Of a DNA stretch of 21,036 bases, positions 1-7,631 are shown in pieces. Source of the DNA: Gammaproteobacteria bacterium (lineage in GTDB: Bacteria; Pseudomonadota; Gammaproteobacteria; GCA-001735895). The DNA lies in assembly GCA_015494335.1 (NCBI GenBank), contig WGBK01000077.1:1-21036 (forward strand). The letters are read 5' to 3'. The notes below the pieces were generated by a model. It worked only from the letters and a program-made list of their open reading frames with translations. It ran no database searches and was not told the DNA's origin. The number at the start of each line of letters is the position of its first letter. Within the stretch, counting starts at the first letter, position 1. Position numbers and translations under genes: made by a program.

Positions 1-145
1 GACCGTTGCTGCGTTCCTCGGAGGCATCATCGGCAACCGCATCATGCACTTCCGACTCACCGAATCCCAGGTCAAGAAACTGATCGCTGTCGTTCTCTAC
101 CTGCTGGCCGCGAAACTGATCTGGTCCCAATTCCAGGAGATTTGA
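1..145 (+). CDS. TauE/SafE family sulfite exporter-like permease, 3' end only
   Basis: The window opens inside this gene; about 47 C-terminal residues are visible, reading in frame from base 2 to the TGA at 143-145. The piece has the usual end of a TauE/SafE (TSUP) permease: a glycine-rich turn (FLGGIIGNRI), a short basic/polar loop (LTESQVKK), and a last hydrophobic helix (LIAVVLYLLAAKLIW). Family members are inner-membrane permeases linked to export of sulfite, sulfoacetate or other organosulfur anions, but the substrate cannot be read from this fragment. The next gene starts one base after the stop, so the two are surely cotranscribed. Neighbouring rhodanese and OsmC genes favour a sulfur substrate, which is inference. 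Confidence 0.72.
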   Translation, partial: TVAAFLGGIIGNRIMHFRLTESQVKKLIAVVLYLLAAKLIWSQFQEI

Positions 146-146
146 C

Positions 147-398
147 ATGCTCAACATACTCAAGGCCCTGACCCACCACCTGCTGCAAGCCGAGGAGCGG
201 GAAGAGGAATCCTGCGACATCCCCGACGAGAACCTGATCGACTGGCGAGAGCAGGTGGCCGACGAGCTGCAGTGGCTGCGGCAGCGGCCCGACAAGCACC
301 GGCAGCGCATCGAACAGTTGCAGGAAATCCTCACTCATCTCGACCAGGTCATCGAACTGCGCAAGCGCAAATGCGCCGCGGGAGGTCATGATGCTTGA
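147..398 (+). CDS. small charged protein of unknown function
   Basis: An 83-residue protein I do not recognise. The ATG follows an AGGAG-type ribosome binding site inside the end of the upstream permease gene. It is soluble, with no signal peptide or membrane segment. It is very rich in Glu, Arg, Gln and Leu and looks almost wholly alpha-helical: an acidic stretch (EEREEES) near residue 16, then amphipathic helices carrying WREQVADELQWLRQ and HRQRIEQLQEILTHLDQVIE that could form a helical hairpin or coiled coil. It has two cysteines, near residues 23 and 77. It lies between a TauE-like permease (1-base gap) and the OsmC gene, whose start it overlaps, so translational coupling is likely. A small partner or adaptor of one of the sulfur-handling neighbours is possible but unproven. 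Confidence 0.7.
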   Translation: MLNILKALTHHLLQAEEREEESCDIPDENLIDWREQVADELQWLRQRPDKHRQRIEQLQEILTHLDQVIELRKRKCAAGGHDA

Positions 399-828
399 AT
401 ACCGCGTAACGGCTCAGCGGCGCAACGATCGCGAGAGCCTGGTGGCCTGCAAGAAGGCCGAGTTGCTCATCGATACCAGTCTCGAGGGCCGCGACGATGC
501 CTTCAATCCCGTGGAGCTGCTGCTGGCCGCCCTTTCCGGTTGCATGCTCAAGAACATCGAACGGGTCAGTCCCATCCTGCGCATGCAGGTCACTGCGGTG
601 GACATCCAGTTGAAGGCACAGCGCCAGGACAGTCCGCCCAGGGTCACGCGCATCGAGTACCGGCTGCAGGTCGCCACCGATGCCGACGCGCGAAAGATCG
701 AGTTGCTGCATACCAACCTGCGCAAGTACGGCACCGTGTACAACACCCTGGCCCTGTCCTGCGAGCTGACGGGCGAGCTGCACCGCCTTGACGAATCCAA
801 TCCCTTACCTACAACCGAGGAATCCTGA
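391..828 (+). CDS. OsmC/Ohr family protein
   Basis: About 145 residues of OsmC fold. OsmC and Ohr proteins are cytoplasmic thiol peroxidases that reduce organic hydroperoxides; other members lack proven activity. The core helix motif NPVELLLAALSGCML places the conserved first cysteine at residue 51. A second cysteine lies in LALSCELTGEL near the C-terminus, where the family normally has its resolving Cys, though the usual Cys-Pro context is missing. Two ATGs are adjacent (388 and 391). The GGAGG at 381-385 is only 2 bases from the first but 5 from the second, so 391 is preferred. It overlaps the end of the preceding small gene and is followed at once by a rhodanese gene, suggesting a role in peroxide or persulfide chemistry within this operon. 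Confidence 0.85.
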   Translation: MLEYRVTAQRRNDRESLVACKKAELLIDTSLEGRDDAFNPVELLLAALSGCMLKNIERVSPILRMQVTAVDIQLKAQRQDSPPRVTRIEYRLQVATDADARKIELLHTNLRKYGTVYNTLALSCELTGELHRLDESNPLPTTEES

Positions 829-829
829 C

Positions 830-1219
830 ATGAACGCCATCCCCTTTGCAGACTACCTTCGCGGTTTCGACTACGACGAGCGCAAGGCCATGAAGATCCA
901 GCTGCCGGAAATGCTGGAGCTCTATCGCGCCGGCAAGGCCCAGGTGATCGATATCCGCTTCCACGAGGAATACGAGGCCTGGAATGTCGGCATCGGACAG
1001 CATATTCCTCTCAACGAACTGCCCAACCGGATCGACGAGCTGGATGCCCAGAAAACCATCGTCACCATGTGTCCGCATTACGATCGCGCCGAAATCGCGC
1101 GCCTCTATCTGCAACTGGAAGGTTTCCATGCGCGCTACCTGACCGACGGCATGCTCGGCATCGCCAATCATCTGCGCGGCGATATCGCCCGCGACTACAT
1201 GAATTCACTGAAATCCTGA
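830..1219 (+). CDS. single-domain rhodanese-like protein (copy 1)
   Basis: A 129-residue cytoplasmic rhodanese domain. Rhodaneses carry sulfane sulfur as a cysteine persulfide and pass it to cyanide, thiols or carrier proteins. Visible are the first-strand motif VIDIRFHEEYEAW (residues 39-51), the internal IPLNELPNRIDEL, and the active-site loop CPHYDR with catalytic Cys81 and Arg86, matching CxxxxR. An upstream in-frame ATG at 788 lies inside the OsmC gene; the ATG at 830 is favoured because a GAGG sits at 817-820 and the protein then begins at a natural domain start. It starts immediately after the OsmC stop and is followed 13 bases later by a paralogous rhodanese. Likely roles are sulfur relay or persulfide disposal; the acceptor is unknown. 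Confidence 0.88.
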   Translation: MNAIPFADYLRGFDYDERKAMKIQLPEMLELYRAGKAQVIDIRFHEEYEAWNVGIGQHIPLNELPNRIDELDAQKTIVTMCPHYDRAEIARLYLQLEGFHARYLTDGMLGIANHLRGDIARDYMNSLKS

Positions 1220-1232
1220 ACCGGAGAAAACC

Positions 1233-1613
1233 ATGAAAGACCGCAGCGACGAACTCGCACGCAACATCGTTCCGCAGAAAATGGGACAGGCCCGCATTTC
1301 GGCGGACGCCTTCATCGAGGAACACAACGCCGGCAAGGCCGTGCTGGTGGACATCCGCCTGCCCATGGAAACGGCCGTGTGGAAACTGGGCTTCGGACTG
1401 GAGATTCCGGCCAACGAGCTGCCGGACCGGCTGCATGAACTGCCCACCGACAAGACCCTGGTGGTGGCCTGTCCGATGACCGATCGTTCCAACATGGCCT
1501 ACAGCTACCTGGCCGGCAAGGGGTTCGATGTCCGCTATCTCCAGGGCGGCCTGCTCGGGCTCATGGATCGTCTCAAGGGCGGTCGGGCCAGCGATATCCA
1601 GCTCCCGGCCTGA
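1233..1613 (+). CDS. single-domain rhodanese-like protein (copy 2)
   Basis: A 126-residue rhodanese domain and clear paralogue of the gene before it. Shared features in the same order are VLVDIRLPMETAVWKLG (copy 1: VIDIRFHEEYEAWNVG), IPANELPDRLHELP, the active loop CPMTDR (Cys80 to Arg85), and the closing RYLQGGLLGLMDRLKGG. The active loop residues between Cys and Arg differ from copy 1 (PMTD against PHYD), so the two may prefer different donors or acceptors. The start ATG at 1233 has CCGGAGA upstream. The gap to copy 1 is 13 bases and to the following CDF exporter 36 bases. There is no signal peptide. Together with the TauE-like permease and OsmC this makes a compact sulfur-handling block. 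Confidence 0.9.
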   Translation: MKDRSDELARNIVPQKMGQARISADAFIEEHNAGKAVLVDIRLPMETAVWKLGFGLEIPANELPDRLHELPTDKTLVVACPMTDRSNMAYSYLAGKGFDVRYLQGGLLGLMDRLKGGRASDIQLPA

Positions 1614-1649
1614 TTCTGCAAACCAACTTTCTGCACAGGAGAAAATGCC

Positions 1650-2549
1650 ATGAGCGGTCACGACCACGAGCATGAAGTCCCCGAGAGCGGTGGCCGCCTG
1701 GCCATTGTCATCGGTCTGAATTTCATCATTACCCTGGCCGAGGTCATCGGCGGCATCCTTTCCGGAAGCCTGTCGCTGCTGTCCGACGCCCTGCACAATT
1801 TCAGCGACGGCATCGCTGTCATCATCGCCTGGATCGCCATTCGCCTCGAGCAGAGGGATCGCACGGACCGCTATACCTTTGGCATGAAACGGGCGCAGGT
1901 GGTTGCGGCCGTGATCAATGCCGGCGCCCTGGTGGCCATCAGCATCTTCCTGTTCTTCGAGGCCTGGCAACGATTCATCGACCCGCAACCCATTGCCGGC
2001 GTCATCATGACCTCGGTGGCGGCAATCGGTCTGGTGGCGAATGTCATCGGCACCTGGCTGCTCCATCGCGGCTCAAAACAGAACATGAACCTGAAGGCAG
2101 CCTATCTGCACCTGTTTTCCGACGCCATTTCCAGCATTGGCGTGATTCTGGGCGGACTGGCCATCACCTTCTACGGTGTCTATTGGCTGGACCCCTTGCT
2201 GACCGTTCTGATCGGCCTCTACGTACTCAAGGAAAGCCTGGAAATCCTCTGGCACTCGCTGAAGATCTTCCTGCTCGCATCCCCGGAAGACATCTCGGTG
2301 GATGAGATTCGCCAGGCCATCCTGGCGCTGGACGGCGTCAAGGGACTGCACCACACTCACCTGTGGGAAGTCTCCGAGCATGACATCAAGTTCGAGGCCC
2401 ATGTAACCGTCGAAGACCAGCTGTTGAGCCAGACCGAACCCCTGCGCCAGGAGATTGAACAACTCCTCGCGGAACGTTTCGGCGTCAACCATGTTCTGCT
2501 GCAACTGGAGCAGGAAGGGGCTTCCTGTGATACTCTTGATCTCACTTGA
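1650..2549 (+). CDS. cation diffusion facilitator (CDF) metal exporter, CzcD/ZitB type
   Basis: A 299-residue inner-membrane metal/proton antiporter. A histidine-rich N-terminus (GHDHEHE) precedes six predicted helices. The zinc-type site is intact: H49xxxD53 in TM2 (LLSDALHNFSDG) and H154xxxD158 in TM5 (YLHLFSDAISS). The C-terminal cytoplasmic ferredoxin-like domain contains GVKGLHHTHLWEVSEHDIKFEAHV, typical of CzcD/ZitB, and further cysteine and acidic residues at the tail. These motifs point to Zn2+ (possibly Cd2+ or Co2+) export from the cytoplasm. The ATG at 1650 follows CAGGAGA. The gene is 36 bases after the second rhodanese and 21 bases before the membrane-fusion protein, in the same apparent operon, and a second CDF gene closes that operon. 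No metal-responsive regulator is visible next to it. Confidence 0.93.
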   Translation: MSGHDHEHEVPESGGRLAIVIGLNFIITLAEVIGGILSGSLSLLSDALHNFSDGIAVIIAWIAIRLEQRDRTDRYTFGMKRAQVVAAVINAGALVAISIFLFFEAWQRFIDPQPIAGVIMTSVAAIGLVANVIGTWLLHRGSKQNMNLKAAYLHLFSDAISSIGVILGGLAITFYGVYWLDPLLTVLIGLYVLKESLEILWHSLKIFLLASPEDISVDEIRQAILALDGVKGLHHTHLWEVSEHDIKFEAHVTVEDQLLSQTEPLRQEIEQLLAERFGVNHVLLQLEQEGASCDTLDLT

Positions 2550-2570
2550 GCGACCTTTTTCCGGCAAACC

Positions 2571-3743
2571 ATGAAACCCACACAACGACGCATCCTCTAT
2601 GCCTTTCTGCTGATCGCGGTGGTCATCGCCATCATCGGTCTGATCCTGGTCAAGGGCCCCCTGGCACCGACGCCGGTCCAGACCACCCGGCTGCAGAAGG
2701 GCGATCTGGCCCCTGCCGTGTTCGGCATCGGCACCGTCGAAGCCCGCCGCAGCTACGCGCTGGGATTCACCCGCGCGGGCCGGCTCGCCACGCTCGAAGC
2801 GGACGAGGGCGACCGGGTAGAGGACGAACAACAATTGGGCAGTCTCGATCCGGTTGACCTGCCGCAACGCATCCGCAGCGCCTCGGCGATGGTGCGCAAG
2901 ACCGAAAAACTCGTCAACGCGGCCGAATCGGCGCTACGCGAGGCCAAGGCCCGTCACCTGCAGGCGCGCCGGGAGATGCTGCGCTACCAGGAGCTGGCAC
3001 AGGCCAAGCAGGTCAGCCGGGATGTCGCCGAGAACCGGGCTTCCGAGGCCATGGCCGCCCTGCAGAAAGTGCACGAGGCGGAAGCCAACCTCGAGGCGAT
3101 CAAGCTCGACAACGAGCGCGCACGAGCGGACCTCCAGGCACTCAAGGTGCAACTGCAGGAGCTGTCCCTGGTCAGCCCCGCCGAGGGCATCGTAAGCGCG
3201 CGCAAGCTCGAACCCGGCTCGGTGGTTTCGCCCGGCGTGGCGGTGCTCGAAATGGTCGACCCCAAAAGCTTCTGGGTGCGTGCGCGCATCGACCAGGCCC
3301 AGAGCGGCGCCATCCGGCTGGATCAGCAGGCCGACATCGAGTTGCGCCATCTGCCCGGCGAGCCCCTGGCCGGTCGCGTCCAGCGCGTGGAAATGAATGC
3401 CGACAGCCTGACCGAGGAACGCATTGTCGATGTCGGCTTCGACCGTATTCCCGACAACCTGTCTCTCGGCATGCTGGCTCATGTGACCATCCGCCTGCCC
3501 GGTGTCGAACAGGCCGACTGGCTGCCCGCGGCAGCGATCGTATACCGGCAGGGCAAACCCGGCGTGTGGCGCATCGAGGGCGACAAGGTGCATTTCGCTC
3601 CCCTGCGCATCGGCATCCGCACCCTCGATGGCAAGGTGCAGGTACTCGAAGGTCTCTCGCCGCAGGATGAAGTGGCCCTGTACCCGAAAAAACCCCTCGA
3701 GGAAGAGACCCGCATCCGCGTGGACCAACGCAACGCATCATGA
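2571..3743 (+). CDS. periplasmic adaptor (membrane-fusion protein, HlyD/MacA/DevB type) of an ABC exporter
   Basis: A 390-residue membrane-fusion protein. Residues 8-28 form an N-terminal inner-membrane anchor without a lipobox. Next come a lipoyl/barrel-sandwich half (FGIGTVEARRSYALGF), a long alpha-helical hairpin from about 103 to 198 rich in Ala/Glu/Arg/Gln, the second lipoyl half (LVSPAEGIVSARKLEPGSVV), and C-terminal beta-barrel domains. Such proteins couple inner-membrane transporters to an outer-membrane TolC-like channel. Its stop codon overlaps the ATG of the FtsX-type permease (ATGA at 3740-3743), and the ATPase follows, so this is the adaptor of a tripartite ABC efflux system of MacAB or DevBCA kind. 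No TolC gene is in the window. The ribosome binding site is weak, suggesting coupling with the upstream CDF gene. Confidence 0.9.
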   Translation: MKPTQRRILYAFLLIAVVIAIIGLILVKGPLAPTPVQTTRLQKGDLAPAVFGIGTVEARRSYALGFTRAGRLATLEADEGDRVEDEQQLGSLDPVDLPQRIRSASAMVRKTEKLVNAAESALREAKARHLQARREMLRYQELAQAKQVSRDVAENRASEAMAALQKVHEAEANLEAIKLDNERARADLQALKVQLQELSLVSPAEGIVSARKLEPGSVVSPGVAVLEMVDPKSFWVRARIDQAQSGAIRLDQQADIELRHLPGEPLAGRVQRVEMNADSLTEERIVDVGFDRIPDNLSLGMLAHVTIRLPGVEQADWLPAAAIVYRQGKPGVWRIEGDKVHFAPLRIGIRTLDGKVQVLEGLSPQDEVALYPKKPLEEETRIRVDQRNAS

Positions 3744-4927
3744 TCAGCCTCGCCTATCGAGACATCGGCAACAGCTTCGGCCGCTACCTGCTCACCGGTA
3801 TCGGCATCGGCCTACTGATCGGCGTGACGCTCACCATGGCGGGTGTGTTCCGCGGCATGGTCGAGGACGGTCGCGCCCTGCTCGAGGTGGCCGATGCCGA
3901 TATCTGGGTGGTGCAGCAGGACACCCTGGGACCTTTTGCCGAGCCTTCCTCCCTGAAGGACGATTTCTATCGTGGCCTGCTCGCGATGCCCGGGGTCGAG
4001 GATGCGCGCAATGTCACCTACCTGACTCTGGAAATCGGCCCGGAATCGCGACGCGCCCGCGTGATGCTGCAGGGTCAGGATCCCTACGGCCCGATCCCCA
4101 ATCTGATCGCCGGACGGCCCTTGTCCCGCTCTCACTACGAGCTGGTGGTGGACGAACGCAGCGGGTTCCGTCTTGGAGACGTGCTGCGCATCCATCGCCA
4201 CGATTTTACCGTGGTCGGCATCACCCGGGGCATCCGCTCCCCCTCCGGCGACCCGATGGTATTTCTGCCCCTCAAGGACGCGCAGGAGATCCAGTTTCTC
4301 AAGGATAACGATGCGGTCTATCGCGACCGCAAGCAGTTGCAGGAGAACCCGGTTTTGAACCCGCCCGGCAACCCGGCGCTGCTGCAGGCGGTCGAGAAAT
4401 CGCTGTTTTCCAACCACCGGGTCAATACTATTCTGGTCAAGCTGCGCTCCGGTTTCGATCAGCGCCAGGTGGCCGACGAGATCGAGAAATGGTTGCGCGT
4501 GACCGCCTACACCAGCAGCGACATGGAACACATCCTGATCGGCAACCTGATCGCCACGGCCTCGAAACAGATCGGCATGTTCCTGGTTATCCTGACGGTT
4601 GTCACCGCCGCCATCATAGCGCTGACCGTGTACTCGATGACCCAGACCAAGCTCAAGGAAATCGCCGTGCTGAAGCTTATCGGGACTTCCAACTTCCTGA
4701 TCTCGCGGATGATCCTGCTCGAGGCCGTCGGGCTCGGTTTCATCGGATTCCTGTTCGGCAAGCTCGCGGTCACCTACTGGGCGCCTCTGTTTCCGAAACA
4801 TGTCGTGGTGCTGGTCGACGACACCCTGCGCGCGCTGCTGCTGACCCTGGTCATCTGCCTGCTGGCCAGCATTGCCGGCATCCGCTCGGCGCTGCGGGTT
4901 CCGCCCTCTTCGGCCATCGGAGGTTGA
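3740..4927 (+). CDS. ABC transporter permease, FtsX/DevC-like
   Basis: A 395-residue permease with the FtsX/MacB layout. It has one N-terminal membrane helix (about residues 15-37, GRYLLTGIGIGLLIGVTL), a periplasmic domain of about 230 residues, then three C-terminal helices near 278-300 (IGMFLVILTVVTAAIIAL), 325-350 and 367-383. MacB-type proteins work as mechanotransmitters that drive adaptor and TolC conformational change. The periplasmic part reads like MacB_PCD, and the overall composition resembles the cyanobacterial DevC/DevA glycolipid export group more than a lipoprotein releaser (LolCE); that placement is by eye. ATGA overlap with the adaptor and a 4-base gap to the ATPase indicate translational coupling. 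The substrate is unknown; an amphiphile, peptide or metal chelate is possible. Confidence 0.9.
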   Translation: MISLAYRDIGNSFGRYLLTGIGIGLLIGVTLTMAGVFRGMVEDGRALLEVADADIWVVQQDTLGPFAEPSSLKDDFYRGLLAMPGVEDARNVTYLTLEIGPESRRARVMLQGQDPYGPIPNLIAGRPLSRSHYELVVDERSGFRLGDVLRIHRHDFTVVGITRGIRSPSGDPMVFLPLKDAQEIQFLKDNDAVYRDRKQLQENPVLNPPGNPALLQAVEKSLFSNHRVNTILVKLRSGFDQRQVADEIEKWLRVTAYTSSDMEHILIGNLIATASKQIGMFLVILTVVTAAIIALTVYSMTQTKLKEIAVLKLIGTSNFLISRMILLEAVGLGFIGFLFGKLAVTYWAPLFPKHVVVLVDDTLRALLLTLVICLLASIAGIRSALRVPPSSAIGG

Positions 4928-4931
4928 CGGC

Positions 4932-5645
4932 ATGACCGACCAGCCCGCCATCCAGATCGAGAACCTGAGCAAGACCTACGGCAAGGGGTCCTCGGCCGTG
5001 ACCGTGCTGAAGAACATCAGCATGGAGGTGGCCGCCGGCGAGGTGGTCGGCCTGCTCGGACCCAGCGGCTCCGGCAAGACCACCCTGCTGCAATGCCTCG
5101 GCGCCGTCATCAACCCGGATCGCGGGCGCATCGTGTTCGGCGGCGAAACCCTGTTCGACGACGGCTGGAAGCAATCGGACCTGCGTGCCCTGCGCCGGGA
5201 TCATATCGGCTTCATCTTCCAACGCCCGTACCTGATCCCGTTCATGGACGCCACCGAGAACATCGCCTTTCTGCCGATGCTGCAGGGCAAGTCGAACCGC
5301 GAGGCCTACCAGCGCGCCCACGATCTGCTGCAGCTGCTCGATATCGCCCATCGCTCCCACGCCCGCATCGAACAGCTCTCCGGCGGCGAACAGCAGCGGG
5401 TCGCCATCGGCCGCGCGCTGGCCAACAACCCTCCGGTGATCCTCGCCGACGAGCCGACCGCCCCGCTGGACAGCGAGCGCGCGATGACGGTGATGCAACT
5501 GCTCACCGAGATGGCCGAGAAATCCTCCACCGCGGTGATCGTGGTGACCCACGACGAGAACATCATCCCGCTGTTCCGCCGCATCTTCCTCCTGCGCGAC
5601 GGCATCCTGCAAGAGCAGCAGCAGACGCCGGCCGATGACGGCTGA
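4932..5645 (+). CDS. ABC transporter ATP-binding protein, MacB/LolD/DevA class
   Basis: A 237-residue ATPase with every ABC motif: Walker A GPSGSGKTT (43-51), Q-loop in FIFQRPYLIPF, signature LSGGEQQR from residue 149, Walker B VILADEP with D173/E174, D-loop TAPLD, and the H-loop histidine at 207 (VVTHDE). A longer in-frame start at 4872 would lie inside the permease gene; the ATG at 4932 gives the normal N-terminus (IQIENLSKTYG) and is preceded by GGAGG at 4919-4923. It powers the adaptor/permease pair encoded just upstream. Its 3' end overlaps the start of the second CDF gene by 11 bases. This class usually acts in export or extrusion from the inner membrane, not in import. Confidence 0.95.
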   Translation: MTDQPAIQIENLSKTYGKGSSAVTVLKNISMEVAAGEVVGLLGPSGSGKTTLLQCLGAVINPDRGRIVFGGETLFDDGWKQSDLRALRRDHIGFIFQRPYLIPFMDATENIAFLPMLQGKSNREAYQRAHDLLQLLDIAHRSHARIEQLSGGEQQRVAIGRALANNPPVILADEPTAPLDSERAMTVMQLLTEMAEKSSTAVIVVTHDENIIPLFRRIFLLRDGILQEQQQTPADDG

Positions 5646-6846
5646 AGCGCCTTCGCAGCAGCAGCGCAAACAGCGATGGATGCTGGCTTCCACCGCTCTC
5701 AACGCACTGCTAGCGCTGGCCAAGCTGATCTGGGGTGTCTACTCCGGCAGTACCATCGTGCTGGCCGACGCCATCCACAGCATCTCCGATGTCGCGGGCG
5801 CCGCCCTCGTCTATGCCGCCGTGCGACTCGCACCCCATCGTTCGCGTCGCTTCCCGCTGGGTCTCTACAAGCTGGAGGACATGGCGGCTGTGGTGGCAGG
5901 CATTGCCGTCGTGTTCGCCGGTTACGAGATTCTTCGTTCGGTGTTTGTCGGACCCGGAGTATCAGCATCGCGAGTGCCCTTGCTGACACTGGCTTTCATG
6001 GGCGTTCTGCTGTTGATTCAGCTCGCCTTCTACCTGTTGGAAAACCGGGCTGCCCGCCAGCTCGATTCACCGGGCATCCGCAGCGATGTGGCCAACTGGC
6101 TGGGCGATATCGGTGCCGGGCTAGTGGTCGTCGCGGGCATTACCGGGCAATACCTGCAGATCCCCCATGTGCAGGAGGTCGCGGTGGTCATCATCGCACT
6201 GCTGATCTTCCACAGCGCCTACGGTGTACTGCGCGATGGCCTGCTTTCACTGCTCGATGCGTCGGTGGCACCTTCGCAGCAGGCGCGTGCCCGTGAATTC
6301 CTCGAGTCCCTGCCCCATATCCACCAGGTTCGTGAGCTGATCCTGCGCAAGGCCGGAAGCGTGTTTTTCCTGCAGGCTACGGTACAAGTCAATACCCAGG
6401 GTCTGGAACAGGCTCATGAATGGGCCGATGATATTGAACGCCAGCTCAAGGCCATGATTCCCGGGCTGGAAAAGGTCGTGGTCCATTACGAGCCGGTAAA
6501 AACCGACCGTTTCCGCATTGCCCGTCTGTACGAGGGCGACCGCAGCCATCTCGCCGCCAATTTCGCCCGCTCGCAATGGATAGAGCTCGTGGATTACCCG
6601 CTTGCGGACAACGGCAAAACGAAGCAGCCCCAGGAGACTGCAAGCACACACTGGACTGCCAACCCCTTTGGCAAGGACGGTCACGGCAAGAGCATCAAGC
6701 TGGCCGTCTGGCTGATTCGCCATCATGTTAGCCGGGTCGAACTCGCGGGTGACGATCCGACCATGGATACCCCGGCCCTGAGGGAGCTGCTGTCAGCCGC
6801 CGGCATCGAACTGGTCTTGAAGCAGGACTCCGCCCTCCCAGAATGA
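5635..6846 (+). CDS. CDF-family transporter fused to a C-terminal NifX/NifB-type (Nitro_FeMo-Co) domain
   Basis: A 403-residue two-part protein. Residues 1 to about 210 form a CDF membrane domain: TM2 carries IVLADAIHSISD with H48xxxD52, and LGLYKLEDMAAVVAG marks the loop after TM2. Residues about 210-290 are a CDF cytoplasmic domain. From residue 293 on, the sequence switches to a NifX/NifB C-terminal-like domain (FRIARLYEGDRSHLAANFAR... then GKDGHGKSIKLAVWLI... and a final AAGIELVL), a fold that binds iron-molybdenum cofactor precursors or simple iron-sulfur/metal clusters. In TM5, where YiiP-type CDFs have HxxxD, this protein has G147xxxD151, so the transport site looks altered. The start overlaps the ATPase gene by 11 bases. 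The metal is unknown; iron or a cluster-like species would fit the fusion. Confidence 0.85.
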   Translation: MTAEAPSQQQRKQRWMLASTALNALLALAKLIWGVYSGSTIVLADAIHSISDVAGAALVYAAVRLAPHRSRRFPLGLYKLEDMAAVVAGIAVVFAGYEILRSVFVGPGVSASRVPLLTLAFMGVLLLIQLAFYLLENRAARQLDSPGIRSDVANWLGDIGAGLVVVAGITGQYLQIPHVQEVAVVIIALLIFHSAYGVLRDGLLSLLDASVAPSQQARAREFLESLPHIHQVRELILRKAGSVFFLQATVQVNTQGLEQAHEWADDIERQLKAMIPGLEKVVVHYEPVKTDRFRIARLYEGDRSHLAANFARSQWIELVDYPLADNGKTKQPQETASTHWTANPFGKDGHGKSIKLAVWLIRHHVSRVELAGDDPTMDTPALRELLSAAGIELVLKQDSALPE

Positions 6847-6923
6847 CGGGCCGCAGCCATTCCGGCTGCATCCTCCCCCGGTATGGTTCGTCTTCCTGTA
6901 TCCAACAGGCCCATCGAATTACC

Positions 6924-7559
6924 ATGAACGAAAATCAGCAAGACCATCAGGATTCCGTGCTGCAATCCCTGCCCCGCCCGGTCATCGAGCAAGGGCGGCT
7001 GGAGCGCCTGGGCAAGAACCAGTACCTGTTCCATTGCGGTGACCCCATCGACCGTCTCTACCTGGTGCTCGAAGGTGAACTGCGCGCCATTCGTCACCAG
7101 GCGGATGGCCAGAAGGCCATCATGATGCGTGCCGGTCCCGGGGAATTCTTTGCCGCGGCCAGCCTCTGTCTCGACAGCTTCCCCTGCGATGGCCTGGCTC
7201 CCGTGGATACCCGTCTCTGGTCGATCCCCAAGAGTCAATTCAATCATCTGCTGGCCACCTCGGCGGAATTGGGACAGCGCTTTTCCCTGGCCCTGGCGCG
7301 GGAAATCAAAAAGCAATGCGGACGCGTCGAACGCCTGCGCCTGCAGACCGCCCGGGAACGCATTCTTCACTACATCAGCTGCGAGACTGAAGACGGCAAG
7401 ACCCTGCAACTCGCGACCTCGCTTTCCACCTGGGCCGATGAACTGGGTGTCGAACCGGAAAGCCTGTACCGCAGCCTGTCCGCCATGGTCAGGGATGGCC
7501 TGATCGAACGGGATCGGCGCTGTATTCGCATTCGAGATCGAAAAGAAAACGATTCCTAA
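6924..7559 (+). CDS. Crp/Fnr family transcriptional regulator
   Basis: A 211-residue regulator. Residues about 20-125 are a cyclic-nucleotide-binding-type beta-roll (YLFHCGDPIDRLYLVLEGEL, then AGPGEFFAAASL), followed by a dimerisation helix and a winged helix-turn-helix at about 140-205 (LSTWADELGVEPESLYRSLSAM, with recognition-helix Glu and Arg). The Fnr iron-sulfur cluster cysteine pattern is absent at the N-terminus; scattered cysteines (FHCGD, SLCLDSFPCD) could still be redox-active. The conserved cAMP-binding Arg-Ser-Ala is not visible, so the ligand is unknown. The start at 6924 is chosen over an in-frame ATG at 6843, which would overlap the CDF gene and add a non-conserved leader. It lies just upstream of the FadL and cytochrome genes and is the obvious candidate to control them. 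Confidence 0.9.
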   Translation: MNENQQDHQDSVLQSLPRPVIEQGRLERLGKNQYLFHCGDPIDRLYLVLEGELRAIRHQADGQKAIMMRAGPGEFFAAASLCLDSFPCDGLAPVDTRLWSIPKSQFNHLLATSAELGQRFSLALAREIKKQCGRVERLRLQTARERILHYISCETEDGKTLQLATSLSTWADELGVEPESLYRSLSAMVRDGLIERDRRCIRIRDRKENDS

Positions 7560-7631
7560 CAGCAATCATGTTTTTGCTCGAGGTTACCGGCGCATGATCA
7601 CTCCTGACACAACCATAAAGGAGGAGAACTC

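Noticed and set aside
6853..6869. GCAGCC-ATTCC-GGCTGC hairpin between the CDF-NifX gene and the Crp/Fnr gene
   Set aside because: Only a 6-bp stem and no T-run, so not counted as a terminator; at most a weak processing or attenuation element.
7560..7631. Possible Fnr-type box or promoter before the FadL gene
   Set aside because: No TTGAT-N4-ATCAA-like palindrome and no well-spaced -35/-10 pair was found; only the strong ribosome binding site is clear.
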